The notes: generated by a model from the letters alone, not told the origin. A stretch of DNA of 64,000 nucleotides from a virus (IMGVR_UViG_3300042477_000802:57934-121933); one strand, 5' to 3'; numbered from the stretch's first letter, positions 24,738 to 32,505 are shown. A program made the numbers and translations.

Positions 24738-25597
24738 ACGGTCGCCTCTCTCGCAAAATGATTGTCTTCCACGTGATCTCTCAGATCCTCTACCTGTTGA
24801 CTCTCAAGCTGCCTAGCAGCAATCCTAACCGGAGTTTCTACTGTCAGCACTTGAGTCAGTATAGGATTGATAAATGTCATAGCTTCTGATATTACTTCAT
24901 TGCCAATGACCGCAATACTATCAATCGCCCATTCATCAGCTAAAGCTGTCGCTCTCGGGTCTTCCTTCAGTTGAGGCAAAGACCTAAAACTCCAAGCTAA
25001 CACCTGTTGAATAAAGGCTAAACCCCATTCGGTGGACATCATCTCTTCAGCGGAAATGAGCCAGCTCTTCTTCACTTTCTTAGCCTTCAAGAAGGCGAGC
25101 AAAGCGGTGCGAGCGGTTTTGGGAATAGTTTTGGCAGCGACTCGGAAAGTCCCTTGAGACAAATCTGATTTAAGATGGTCACTAACCGAGGTTGATTGGG
25201 CCACTGCTGGCTCATCTTCTCGATGAAGTTTACCATTCAAGAATTTGGGGTCGTACATCACTGGTTGAGTAGCATCAACCTTCGGAGTAGAGGCAGAGGT
25301 AGACGCAGCTTTCTTTTTCATGGCAGCTACTTTCTTCTTCCACTCAGCTTCAGTATAAGAGATATCTTGTAGATACCACCTTTTAGTTCCAGAAATAAAT
25401 TCTATGGCCGGACCATCTATTCGATGCAATTTTCTATTTAAAATCCAATACTTATTACCAGCTGTATCTACTTCCATCACAGGAACAGTAGACTCAACCT
25501 TCTTTTTAGAAGAAGAGGTTAAGCCTTTTTTCAACGGCCTCTGGTTAGCAATCGGCTTCTTAAGAGAAGATTTTTTGGCGGCGATGGTTTTCTTCAT
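24734..25597 (-). CDS. Degenerate repeat + domain X protein (287 aa)
   Basis: Start MKKTIAAKKSSLKKP at 25597; the longer frame would enter the tRNA-Lys. A lysine-rich N-terminus, one good repeat (HRIDGPAIEF) and one broken repeat (GKLHREDEPAVAQ) joined directly to domain X (QSTSVSDHLKSDLSQGTFR...). The junction suggests an internal deletion that removed most repeats while keeping the frame. Confidence 0.7.
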   Translation of the reverse strand: MKKTIAAKKSSLKKPIANQRPLKKGLTSSSKKKVESTVPVMEVDTAGNKYWILNRKLHRIDGPAIEFISGTKRWYLQDISYTEAEWKKKVAAMKKKAASTSASTPKVDATQPVMYDPKFLNGKLHREDEPAVAQSTSVSDHLKSDLSQGTFRVAAKTIPKTARTALLAFLKAKKVKKSWLISAEEMMSTEWGLAFIQQVLAWSFRSLPQLKEDPRATALADEWAIDSIAVIGNEVISEAMTFINPILTQVLTVETPVRIAARQLESQQVEDLRDHVEDNHFAREATV

Positions 25598-25618
25598 ATT
25601 ATTCGACACATGTTTAGG

Positions 25619-25691
25619 TGGGTCCAGAGAGAATCGAACTCTCAACCGACAGATTAAAAGTCTGCTGCTCTACCAATTAAGCTATGGACCC
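25619..25691 (-). tRNA. tRNA-Lys (anticodon UUU)
   Basis: Acceptor GGGTCCA/TGGACCC, D arm GCTT-AATTGGTA-GAGC, anticodon stem GCAGA/TCTGT with loop CTTTTAA (anticodon TTT), T arm GAGAG-TTCGATT-CTCTC. Discriminator A; CCA not encoded. Confidence 0.95.
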
Positions 25692-25695
25692 AAAA

Positions 25696-25852
25696 CTTAA
25701 GGCTCATCTGCAAGTATGAGCCTTAAGCCATTCCTTAATGAGTCTTTTCACCCGGATCATTAAGGAACTATCAGAATGCTACTGACTACCCTGGGTCACC
25801 TACGTTCCCACTAACAAGATAGTCACCCCCGATTAAGAATATAACATTCTGA
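25696..25852 (-). ncRNA. Structured spacer RNA upstream of tRNA-Lys
   Basis: Three large elements in 157 bases: CTTAAGGCTCAT/ATGAGCCTTAAG (12 bp), TTCCTTAATGA/TCATTAAGGAA (11 bp) and a TCAGAATG/CATTCTGA closing stem that encloses GACTA/TAGTC. No gene fits. It may be a 5' structured part of the tRNA transcript or an independent RNA. Confidence 0.6.
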
Positions 25853-25865
25853 TGTAAGTTTCTAG

Positions 25866-26105
25866 TTACGAGACCTTGGCTTCACCCACATAAGGCACGA
25901 AACCAATGTGCCCCAATCGCCCCTGGAACTTGGGATCCTCCTCCAAAGAAAAGAGATGGGCCGGAATCTCTGCCTCCCCTCCATAAACCAATCCTCCCTT
26001 CTCCTTCCAGAAAATCCCACACACCTTCACCCGCCCGACATCCTGTCGAGGCTGAACCACCCGAGTGCTATCCATGCTGTCCTGATACATCTTACCCTTG
26101 TTCAT
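25866..26105 (-). CDS. Hypothetical protein, 79 aa
   Basis: MNKGKMYQDSMDSTRVVQPR then VGRVKVCGIFWKEKGGLVYG; the C-terminal part GRLGHIGFVPYVG is beta-like. Ends TAA. Not recognised. Confidence 0.55.
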   Translation of the reverse strand: MNKGKMYQDSMDSTRVVQPRQDVGRVKVCGIFWKEKGGLVYGGEAEIPAHLFSLEEDPKFQGRLGHIGFVPYVGEAKVS

Positions 26106-26126
26106 ATTTGCTCCTGTGAATGATGG

Positions 26127-26432
26127 TTAAAGATTGAGTTCCTCGTTGATTGCTGCCCAATAGTCTGACTCTGAATATTCTTCGTCCCTAATGAAAAATT
26201 CTCTAGTTCCATTAGGCAATTCGATGGCCGGACCATCGAATCTGTGTTTTTGACCATAATAGTACCAAATCTTGGTCCCATTAGGACATTCCATAGCCGG
26301 ACCATCCAGTCTGTGAAGAAGTCCACGGCCATTACAGAGTTTATACTCGATAACTCCATCAGGCTGAACGACACGAAAAATATCATCCGTTCCTGGCTGA
26401 CTCTGAATCATAGTCAGTGAATAAATAGACAT
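26127..26432 (-). CDS. Divergent HREDGPA-repeat protein (101 aa, 2 repeats)
   Basis: Cores HRLDGPAMEC and HRFDGPAIEL; N-terminus MSIYSLTMIQSQPGTDDIFR; tail RDEEYSESDYWAAINEEL replaces the basic family tail. Its codons are more GC-rich than those of the copies at 3-14 kb. Confidence 0.7.
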   Translation of the reverse strand: MSIYSLTMIQSQPGTDDIFRVVQPDGVIEYKLCNGRGLLHRLDGPAMECPNGTKIWYYYGQKHRFDGPAIELPNGTREFFIRDEEYSESDYWAAINEELNL

Positions 26433-26443
26433 CTGCTTTTTCC

Positions 26444-26860
26444 CTATGAAACCGTGGTTGGCTCCTCTTCGTCTTCGTCTTCCTCTTCGTCTTCGTCTTC
26501 ATCAGCCCTGAATTCTTCTTCAAACTCGGGAAGCCATTCCAACTCTGGAAAATAGATGATGGTATCCATCCCCATCGAATCTTGTCGAACCCGGATCTCG
26601 CAGAGATCGCTCATCAAACACTTCGTCTGATAAGAGGAGAGACCCATCGTGAATCCCAGCTGGACCAATTGAGAGCCCAACATCACCCCCAATTCAAAAG
26701 GTCCCTCATTCGACAATACCACCCCAATGCAGTTTTTGCCATACATGCAGCGCCCAGAATAGGAACGAAGTTGAGAATACTTGCCATTCTCTTCTTCATA
26801 TCCCCAATATTCCAACGCTCCATGTAACAACTGCATCATCAGTTTTGAGTTTAATCTCAT
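26444..26860 (-). CDS. Protein with very acidic C-terminus (138 aa)
   Basis: The first ~110 residues look globular (LLHGALEYWGYEEENGKYSQ...). The end is EEFRADEDEDEEEDEDEEE, a polyacidic tail of the kind seen on DNA mimics and histone-like or ribosome-interacting proteins. Overlaps the next gene by ATGA-like spacing. Function unknown. Confidence 0.6.
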   Translation of the reverse strand: MRLNSKLMMQLLHGALEYWGYEEENGKYSQLRSYSGRCMYGKNCIGVVLSNEGPFELGVMLGSQLVQLGFTMGLSSYQTKCLMSDLCEIRVRQDSMGMDTIIYFPELEWLPEFEEEFRADEDEDEEEDEDEEEPTTVS

Positions 26861-27048
26861 CGGTGTCGAGTCCGAAACTTGTAAGTAAAGTGGGGCGAAT
26901 CAGATAGATTCAAACGTGTCCGAAATCGGCTCTTCGGAAAAGAAGTATTATCCAATTGATAATACAGATCATCAGAGAATTCACTGATAACCCCATCATC
27001 AGAAAATACCGTGTTGATCACTGACTCGAGAAAATTCGATTCACTCAT
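26857..27048 (-). CDS. Hypothetical protein, 63 aa
   Basis: MSESNFLESVINTVFSDDGV then a basic end with FRTRLNLSD and KFRTRHR. AAGGA lies upstream of ATG 27048. The preceding gene ends with an in-frame TAG 18 bases upstream, so readthrough by a CUA tRNA would fuse them. Confidence 0.55.
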   Translation of the reverse strand: MSESNFLESVINTVFSDDGVISEFSDDLYYQLDNTSFPKSRFRTRLNLSDSPHFTYKFRTRHR

Positions 27049-27066
27049 GACACAATCCTTTTTACA

Positions 27067-27438
27067 CTAAATTTTGAATCCAGAAGACTCAAAACAATAG
27101 CCAAACACATGGTCCACCGGAACTTCCACAAAACCTTCCGAAATCAACTTATAACGCATCGCGTTGACACCCGTTGTCAGACCCAGATGCTTCCACCCAT
27201 AAGAATGAAAACAAGTCTCTTCCGGAGGATTGATCTTCAACTCCTCACTCACGTTACTGTAAAACTTGCGATGGAGCCGATACTGAACCTCTCTCCTTCG
27301 AGACACCGTCTCGTCTGACCAACAGAGATAAGCAATTCGCTCACTCATGTACTCATCTTCCGCCACATCCTCCAGATCAGTGGTCCGAGGTATGATTCGT
27401 GATCTAACAAAGAGCGCCACCACCGTTCGCTGACTCAT
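27067..27438 (-). CDS. Paralogue B1 (123 aa)
   Basis: Start MSQRTVVALF at 27438 in an ATGA overlap with its paralogue at 27435-27713. Both share (F/S)HSYGWK and a C-terminal (L/M)RxxLxxxGFxEV. Ends in TAG. No family recognised. Confidence 0.6.
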   Translation of the reverse strand: MSQRTVVALFVRSRIIPRTTDLEDVAEDEYMSERIAYLCWSDETVSRRREVQYRLHRKFYSNVSEELKINPPEETCFHSYGWKHLGLTTGVNAMRYKLISEGFVEVPVDHVFGYCFESSGFKI

Positions 27439-27713
27439 ACTTCCGTAAAACCTTGCGCCAGCAACTCCGTTCTCACTGCCTCCAAACTGACTCCCACCCG
27501 ATCCTCTTTCCACCCATAACTGTGACTCACCGGTTCCTTTTCCCCCAAATTCTCATTCGGCGCAAATCGGACATCTCGCTTCCGTAGTAAACGATTATCC
27601 GACATGTAGGCGTAAGTGGTCCGAGCCCAGACCACTTGGTTATTGAGACCAGAATGGTATTCTTTGGAAAAGCGAGCCAGTTCTTGGCGATTCCGAGCGG
27701 AAAGCTTAGCCAT
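27435..27713 (-). CDS. Paralogue B2 (92 aa)
   Basis: MAKLSARNRQELARFSKEYH, then SHSYGWKEDRVGVSLEAVR and ELLAQGFTEV, matching 27067-27438. Adjacent tandem paralogues indicate local duplication. Function unknown. Confidence 0.6.
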   Translation of the reverse strand: MAKLSARNRQELARFSKEYHSGLNNQVVWARTTYAYMSDNRLLRKRDVRFAPNENLGEKEPVSHSYGWKEDRVGVSLEAVRTELLAQGFTEV

Positions 27714-27901
27714 TACTCACACCTGGGTCCGGGTCGATGCTTGCCTCGACCATAACAAGTGCAGTACTCTTCGGGACGAATGACCAGATTCTTGGGCTCC
27801 CAGTCGGAATCCCAATCCTCCGATTGACGACGCTTTCGCTTCTCGAAACGTTGACGACGAAATTCTTTCTCGGAAAACTCTTCTCGAAATGACTTACCCA
27901 T
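27713..27901 (-). CDS. Basic protein with terminal Cys (62 aa)
   Basis: Start MGKSFREEF at 27901. Highly charged (KEFRRQRFEKRKRRQSEDWD) with YCTCYGRGKHRPGPRC at the end, a possible partial metal site. Overlaps both neighbours by a few bases. Confidence 0.55.
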   Translation of the reverse strand: MGKSFREEFSEKEFRRQRFEKRKRRQSEDWDSDWEPKNLVIRPEEYCTCYGRGKHRPGPRCE

Positions 27902-28103
27902 GATGACCCGTATCTGGTCGCACATCCGCTAACGGATAGCGCACCTCTTGAAATTGATAGGTTCCAGTTTGAGGCGAGACAATGGCACAATTGCCATCTT
28001 GGCGCACCCATTGGTAACCTGACACCCAACTGCGATACACACCACTTTCACTACTAGCCCAGACTTTATTAACCTGAACTGGATCCCCAGGAAATATATT
28101 CAT
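27894..28103 (-). CDS. Small beta-barrel-like protein (69 aa)
   Basis: MNIFPGDPVQVNKVWASSES then GYQWVRQDGNCAIVSPQTGT has an SH3/KOW-like rhythm. Its SD, AAGGAG, sits at the end of a hammerhead ribozyme (28116-28190), so ribozyme cleavage would give it a new 5' end 41 bases before the ATG. Confidence 0.6.
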   Translation of the reverse strand: MNIFPGDPVQVNKVWASSESGVYRSWVSGYQWVRQDGNCAIVSPQTGTYQFQEVRYPLADVRPDTGHHG

Positions 28104-28115
28104 CCCTTACTCCTT

Positions 28116-28190
28116 GGACTCATCAGCAACCGCTTCACGGTTGGACCCGCTCTGACCAGGAATGGTGGCCAGTCAGAACGGGTTTCGTCC
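28116..28190 (-). ncRNA. Type II hammerhead ribozyme 1
   Basis: Minus-strand order: GGAC (stem II 3'), GAAA, stem III CCCGTTCTGAC/GTCAGAGCGGG, UC cleavage site, stem I CAACCG-TGAAG-CGGTTG, CUGAUGA, GUCC (stem II 5'). Every catalytic-core base of the hammerhead consensus is present. Predicted cut between 28144 and 28143 leaves the downstream mRNA starting with stem I. The block 28191-28210 (TGGTATATGGTAACCTACCA) is conserved in all three copies. Confidence 0.92.
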
Positions 28191-28226
28191 TGGTATATGG
28201 TAACCTACCAGACCGAACCGGGCAGA

Positions 28227-29642
28227 TTATGCAACTGCCCGCTTGGCGCTTGTTTCTTCTTCCGTCTCCTCCAGATTCTCCTGAGAAACAGAAACTACTC
28301 GAATGTTTTGAGGAGCAGGAAGCTCCATCACTTGAGCGATAATAGGAGACAAAACTGCCATCCCCTCATTAATCACTTCATTTCCTACCACTGCCAAAGA
28401 ATCAATCGCCCATTCATTGGCTAACGCTTGCGCACGTACATCTTCCCGCAATGAGGGAAGATAACGAAAAGCCCACGCCAAAGCTTGTTGAATCATGGCT
28501 AACCCATACTCGGTGGCCATCACTTCCTGAGCCGTCACCAACCAATGCTTGGGTGCCTTCTTGGCTTTCAAGAAAGCCAACAGGGCCGTGCGAGCGGTTT
28601 TGGGAATGGTCTTAGCCGCGACTCGGAAAGTCCCTTGAGACAGATCCGACTTGATATGATCCATCATCGAGGGAGATGTCGTCACCTTGGGAGGAGAAGT
28701 AGATTCGGCTTTCTTCTTCATGGCCGCAACTTTTTGTTGCCACTCGGTTTGAGTGAGTATCTCTCCGTGAATCCACCAAACTTTAGTTCCATTAGCATAT
28801 TCTAATGCTGGACCATCTTCTCGATGACATTTGTCATGTAAATACCAAAATTTATCTCCATTAGTATATTCTACTGCTGGACCATCTTCTCGATGGAACT
28901 GACCATTCAACTTCCAGATCTTAGTTCCATATTTATCTACTTCCATCACCGGTTGAGTAGACTCAACCTTGGGAGCAGGAGTTGAAGTAGAGGCTGCTTT
29001 CTTCTTCATGGCCGCAACTTTTTGTTGCCACTCGGTTGGAGTGAGTATTTCTCCGTGAAGAACCCAATCTTTACGACCATGAGGCCATTCTACCGCTGGT
29101 CCATCTTCTCGATGGTTTTTTCCATGAAGCCACCACTCTTTACTTCCATCAGCCCTTTCTATTGCTGGACCATCCGGTCGATGGAGTTGACCGTGAAGAT
29201 ACCACCATTTATCTCCATTAGGCCATTCTATGGCCGGGCCATCTTCTCGATGCCGTTGGCCATGAACCCACCATTCTTTGTGGCCATCAGCATAAACTAC
29301 TGCTGGTCCATCTTCTCGATGGAATTGACCGTTCAACTTCCATCGCTTAGTTCCATCTTTATCTACTTCCATCACGGGTTGAGTAGCATCAACCTTCGGA
29401 GTTGAAACAGAAGTAGAGACGGCTTTCTTCTTCATGGCAGCGACTTTCTTCTTCCACCCGGCTTGAGTGTATTTTTTATCATGAAGCCACCATTGTTTAT
29501 CTCCATCAGCATATTCTACCGCTGGACCATCTTCTCGATGCCATTGACCATTCAACTTCCAAAATTTATTACCATCTGTATCTACTTCCATCACTGGCTG
29601 AGTAGAGACAGCTTTTTTCTTCCGCTGGATGTCGTTGGTCAT
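28227..29642 (-). CDS. HREDGPA repeats + domain X (471 aa, 7 repeats)
   Basis: Start MTNDIQRKKKAVS at 29642; the longer frame upstream is non-coding. Three blocks (1, 4 and 2 repeats) are joined by QQKVAAMKKKA linkers. Domain X (~residues 340-455) has APKHWLVTAQEVMATEYGLA, shared with 33578-35467. The shared end AKRAVA plus the following hammerhead indicates that gene end and ribozyme were duplicated together. Confidence 0.75.
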   Translation of the reverse strand: MTNDIQRKKKAVSTQPVMEVDTDGNKFWKLNGQWHREDGPAVEYADGDKQWWLHDKKYTQAGWKKKVAAMKKKAVSTSVSTPKVDATQPVMEVDKDGTKRWKLNGQFHREDGPAVVYADGHKEWWVHGQRHREDGPAIEWPNGDKWWYLHGQLHRPDGPAIERADGSKEWWLHGKNHREDGPAVEWPHGRKDWVLHGEILTPTEWQQKVAAMKKKAASTSTPAPKVESTQPVMEVDKYGTKIWKLNGQFHREDGPAVEYTNGDKFWYLHDKCHREDGPALEYANGTKVWWIHGEILTQTEWQQKVAAMKKKAESTSPPKVTTSPSMMDHIKSDLSQGTFRVAAKTIPKTARTALLAFLKAKKAPKHWLVTAQEVMATEYGLAMIQQALAWAFRYLPSLREDVRAQALANEWAIDSLAVVGNEVINEGMAVLSPIIAQVMELPAPQNIRVVSVSQENLEETEEETSAKRAVA

Positions 29643-29962
29643 GATCACACCAAAAGTTTGGAACCTAGTGCAGCCGGGGATCTGCGTCTCCTGGCCAAGA
29701 GCATAGGATAGAGAGGTGAAGAGAAATAAATGATATCCAATCAAATCATGTCACCATGATTTAATACTATCACTCATGATCGTAAGTGTAACTAAATAGT
29801 TTCCCATTAAATTACACCCTCGATCATAGCTTTAGCTTCTTCCAGAGGGAGTCAGACGTGTGCCCACGCTGAATTCTCTCCACACCAGAATAACCAAAGT
29901 ATCTCGCTTCAACCTGGTGCACGGATCTGCACCAGGTTCCAAAATGGCGGCTCGTTGCCAAG
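29643..29962 (-). other. Non-coding, hairpin-rich spacer
   Basis: No credible gene; short frames here lack SD and typical composition. Contains AAATCATG/CATGATTT (~29743-29762), GTGTAA/TTACAC (~29786-29817) and a striking 11-bp stem AACCTGGTGCA/TGCACCAGGTT (29911-29938). Confidence 0.5.
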
Positions 29963-30030
29963 CCAGTGGAATGAAGAAGATTCGCACTTCTTTCGCTAAA
30001 TAGCTTCTCAGTGGCGCAGTAACACGCCCA
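29963..30030 (-). ncRNA. Paired structured RNA element, copy 2
   Basis: Second copy of the element at 24313-24384, with the same GAATGAAGAAGATTCGCA and CTTCTTTCGCT blocks. The leading hairpin is GGCG/CGCC here instead of GGTGTC/GACACC, a change in sequence that keeps pairing. Identity unknown. Confidence 0.5.
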
Positions 30031-30048
30031 TTCCATGGACCCAACTGT

Positions 30049-30333
30049 CTAACACAGTGTGGCTCGAAAAGTCAAACGAAACTGAAAGATTCCAGAAAAG
30101 ACCACTTTCCCCTCGAGATAGCGGAACACATGCATCTCCACCGGAGAATCTGTCGACAACTTCTCCACCAACACCGATCGACAATGACCACTGCGTAACA
30201 GCTTATGCATGGCATGATCTGCCAATGTCTCCGCTCCACAATCCCAGATGGCAAAAAAGTCAGCATGCGTTACTTGGTAACTCCACAATAACGCATTGCC
30301 TTCTAGATGACACTTCCAGACATCATCCTGCAT
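30049..30333 (-). CDS. Hypothetical protein, 94 aa
   Basis: MQDDVWKCHLEGNALLWSYQ then a helical ADHAMHKLLRSGHCRSVLVE and a beta-like end. ATG at 30333. Not recognised. Confidence 0.55.
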   Translation of the reverse strand: MQDDVWKCHLEGNALLWSYQVTHADFFAIWDCGAETLADHAMHKLLRSGHCRSVLVEKLSTDSPVEMHVFRYLEGKVVFSGIFQFRLTFRATLC

Positions 30334-30353
30334 GTGCTCGCTCCCATAAGTTT

Positions 30354-30683
30354 TTACCCAGGCCCTGATAGGTGTCTCTCGGACAGATTCTTATGCTGTC
30401 GTGCATAATCCAACAGATCCGCCATATCCATCAAGACACCAGCGATCAGCCGAAGTTGACGAGTAGTGTACCACCCATATTGACCGAAATAAATTTTCAG
30501 TCCAACCTTATCTGGATCCACCTCCATCAGTTTTGGATCTAGATAAAAATCCTCAATGGCTGGTTTATCTTTGTTCGATAAAACTCCCACTTCTTGTAGA
30601 CCCGAGATCATGCCTCTCAGTCGGCGAACTAACTCTTCGTATTTTGCTTCCCCAGAAAAACTCTGACGCTTCCGCTTATTCAC
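30354..30683 (-). CDS. Hypothetical protein (109 aa)
   Basis: Start is GTG at 30683 in a GTGA overlap with the coiled-coil gene; the longer upstream frame overlaps that gene and is rejected. Mixed helical protein (KYEELVRRLRGMISGLQEVG; LIAGVLMDMADLLDYARQHK). Function unknown. Confidence 0.55.
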   Translation of the reverse strand: MNKRKRQSFSGEAKYEELVRRLRGMISGLQEVGVLSNKDKPAIEDFYLDPKLMEVDPDKVGLKIYFGQYGWYTTRQLRLIAGVLMDMADLLDYARQHKNLSERHLSGPG

Positions 30684-30937
30684 AGATCCTCCGGCATCGG
30701 AATGCCATGCTCTTCCAAGAGGTTCTTGAGTTTGATGAAACGCATCTGCCATTCATAGGCATTGTGCCGCCATTCATTCCGATTGACAATCGCTTCATTC
30801 CTCTCCTGACGATAGGTATCAGCAATATTTTGCAGCGCCTCGATTAATCGAGCATTATCCTCCGCCAGCTTCTGCGCCGACTTCTTGACGTTTGCCTTCT
30901 TCTTAGCTGCCGGTTTTCGTGTCGACTTGATTTTCAT
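30680..30937 (-). CDS. Coiled-coil protein C1 (85 aa)
   Basis: Lysine/alanine-rich N-terminus (KSTRKPAAKKKANVKKSAQK) then a long helix with ADTYRQERNEAI and ending LLEEHGIPMPEDL. The paralogue at 31164-31454 has AETYRHERDAAI and LEKHGLPIPEDV. The lysine-rich start resembles that of several repeat proteins. Confidence 0.65.
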   Translation of the reverse strand: MKIKSTRKPAAKKKANVKKSAQKLAEDNARLIEALQNIADTYRQERNEAIVNRNEWRHNAYEWQMRFIKLKNLLEEHGIPMPEDL

Positions 30938-30945
30938 GATTTTTA

Positions 30946-31144
30946 GGCAAGGACACCCACAGCCTCGTGCTGCGGGAGGAATTGCCTCTCCTTTTTAAGT
31001 GAAACTTCTATATTAGGTGATATAAATATTATCACAAGTCATATCGATTAATACTCGATACTAGACTTAGTAGATTCAACCTAATCTTAGAGTTGAATGT
31101 TAACTTAACTATATGTTAGTTAACAGGGCTGAAGTCAATCAGCC
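30946..31144 (-). ncRNA. Chain of six hairpins in a 200-base spacer
   Basis: GGCAA/TTGCC enclosing CCCACAGC/GCTGCGGG (30946-30986), then GTGATA/TATCAC, TATCGA/TCGATA, ATTCAAC/GTTGAAT, GTTAACT/AGTTAAC and GGCTGA/TCAGCC up to 31144, almost back to back. No gene is present. Regular hairpin spacing suggests a selected structure. Confidence 0.6.
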
Positions 31145-31163
31145 TATTGTAGGAGTAGAGATA

Positions 31164-31454
31164 CTACTTACAAGCCGCCAGCCTTGTGCTGGTGGTAATT
31201 GACACATCTTCTGGGATTGGAAGTCCATGTTTCTCTAACTCTGTCTGGAGTCGAAGACAACGCGACTGCCAGTCCAAAGCTGACGCATTCCAAGCATCTC
31301 GACTGGCTCGCAGAGTTTCCCGCTCTCGAATCGCCGCATCGCGCTCGTGTCGATAGGTCTCCGCAATCTGTTGCCAAGTCTTAGACATATCACTCTTCTC
31401 CGTGGCAGCACTCACCTGAGACTGGAGTCGATGGAGAATCGAATGGATCAACAT
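31164..31454 (-). CDS. Coiled-coil protein C2 (96 aa or shorter)
   Basis: ATG at 31454 follows the preceding gene's TAA by one base; a second ATG (MSKTWQQIAETYRHERD) is possible. The helix and end (LEKHGLPIPEDV) match C1 at 30680-30937. Confidence 0.65.
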   Translation of the reverse strand: MLIHSILHRLQSQVSAATEKSDMSKTWQQIAETYRHERDAAIRERETLRASRDAWNASALDWQSRCLRLQTELEKHGLPIPEDVSITTSTRLAACK

Positions 31455-31868
31455 TTACACTCGCTCGATTCGTTGGTAATCGACATCTAATGAATAATTT
31501 CCATTACCCTCCCCCAACCAACGAACCGTCACACTCCCCTTCTCCGTCCCAAACTTGTAGAAAGTCCAATTACTGCCATTATCAGGATCCGACAGCTCTA
31601 CTTCCAACTCATTCTCATCTACATCTGATGAGACCTCTTCTGCTTGCAGCAGCGGAGATCCAACTAAATCAGACAAGTCTCCACAGATGTCTTGAATCCA
31701 CACCCCCTCACAACAATCTTGTTCATGGTAGAAACGATATTGTGTTCCATTTTCGTCCACAAAGTTCATCTCGAGATGATACTCCTTTCCATCCATGCCG
31801 ATGGCACGGACGGTCTCCACCGAGACCATCACTTGACCCAACATGTCAGAAAACTGTCGCAGACTCAT
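31455..31868 (-). CDS. DUF7448-like phage protein (137 aa)
   Basis: The pattern FYHEQDCCEGVWIQDICGDL, SPLLQAEEVSSD, NWTFYKFGTEKGSVTVRWLG and YSLDVDYQ matches a conserved small phage protein family I know as DUF7448. Function unknown. AAGGAG precedes ATG 31868, and a large structured RNA lies immediately upstream. Confidence 0.75.
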   Translation of the reverse strand: MSLRQFSDMLGQVMVSVETVRAIGMDGKEYHLEMNFVDENGTQYRFYHEQDCCEGVWIQDICGDLSDLVGSPLLQAEEVSSDVDENELEVELSDPDNGSNWTFYKFGTEKGSVTVRWLGEGNGNYSLDVDYQRIERV

Positions 31869-31889
31869 GCGTCTCTCCTTCAGAAGTTA

Positions 31890-32081
31890 GACACTTAAAT
31901 GATGAGGTGAAGAATCATGGTGAGCTGGCTCTTAATTAGGTTTTGATTGATTCGGTAGTATGAATGGACGCTACTTCCTAGATTACTCTAGGGCTCACCC
32001 GTAGCACCAAGCAACCTACTAGACAACCACGGTCTCTACTAAGCTAGAGATGCCTGACCTTCACCCCATCATTTAAGTGTC
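31890..32081 (-). ncRNA. Multibranched structured RNA closed by a 23-bp stem
   Basis: 31890-31912 pairs with 32059-32081 over 23 bp; the only non-Watson-Crick position is G-U on the minus strand (A-C on plus), so the minus strand is the RNA. Inside: GGTGAGC/GCTCACC (31919/31993), CCTAGA/TCTAGG (31977-31992), GTAG/CTAC and TCTCTA/TAGAGA (32033-32050). It ends 21 bases before the start of the DUF7448-like gene. Could be a cis-regulatory leader or free RNA. Confidence 0.75.
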
Positions 32082-32183
32082 TTAATCCAGACACCACAAG
32101 AACACACGCGTCAGTACCAGACTGACCAGGACCAATACCAGCGGTACCACTACTACTTCCACCCGTGAGAGCTTCTCTTTCAT
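32082..32183 (-). CDS. Membrane micro-protein (33 aa)
   Basis: AGAGG then ATG 32183. One hydrophobic helix VVVVPLVLVLVSLVLTRVFL with flanking KEK and R. The TAA lies next to the start of the structured RNA. Confidence 0.55.
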   Translation of the reverse strand: MKEKLSRVEVVVVPLVLVLVSLVLTRVFLWCLD

Positions 32184-32193
32184 CGAGCGCCTC

Positions 32194-32505
32194 TTACCTC
32201 TTTTTATTCCGAGCAGAAAAGCCCGATGCAAAAGTCATTGACAGCAAATGATCTTTTCCAGCCACATTCAACACCACTCCAGTCTGTCGATTCACCTTCG
32301 AGGTTTCCAGTTGCTGAGTCAGGAAATCTAACAACTCACCCACCGTCAAGTGGGGATGCAATGGCCTCTTAACAAGAGTTGTGGAGAGCGGATACTCTGT
32401 TCCATCCACATTCAACACCATCCTTGTCTGTCGATCCACTTGAGAAGATTCCAGCAACTGAGTCAGGAAATCTAACAACTGACCCACTTTTAATTCTAAA
32501 GACAT
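32194..32505 (-). CDS. Internally duplicated small protein (103 aa)
   Basis: Start MSLELKVGQL at 32505 behind AGAGG; an open frame extending further upstream crosses a hammerhead ribozyme and is rejected. Two ~45-residue copies are visible: VGQLLDFLTQLLESSQVDRQ...MVLNVDGTEYPLS and VGELLDFLTQQLETSKVNRQ...VVLNVAGKDHLLS. Function unknown. Confidence 0.7.
   Translation of the reverse strand: MSLELKVGQLLDFLTQLLESSQVDRQTRMVLNVDGTEYPLSTTLVKRPLHPHLTVGELLDFLTQQLETSKVNRQTGVVLNVAGKDHLLSMTFASGFSARNKKR

Noticed and set aside
26102-26386. Alternative 94-codon frame over the 26127-26432 repeat gene
   Set aside because: The other frame contains two family repeats and a normal start.
29824-30044. Two overlapping minus-strand ORFs of 70 codons
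   Set aside because: No SD, odd composition, and they cross the repeated RNA element and an 11-bp hairpin.
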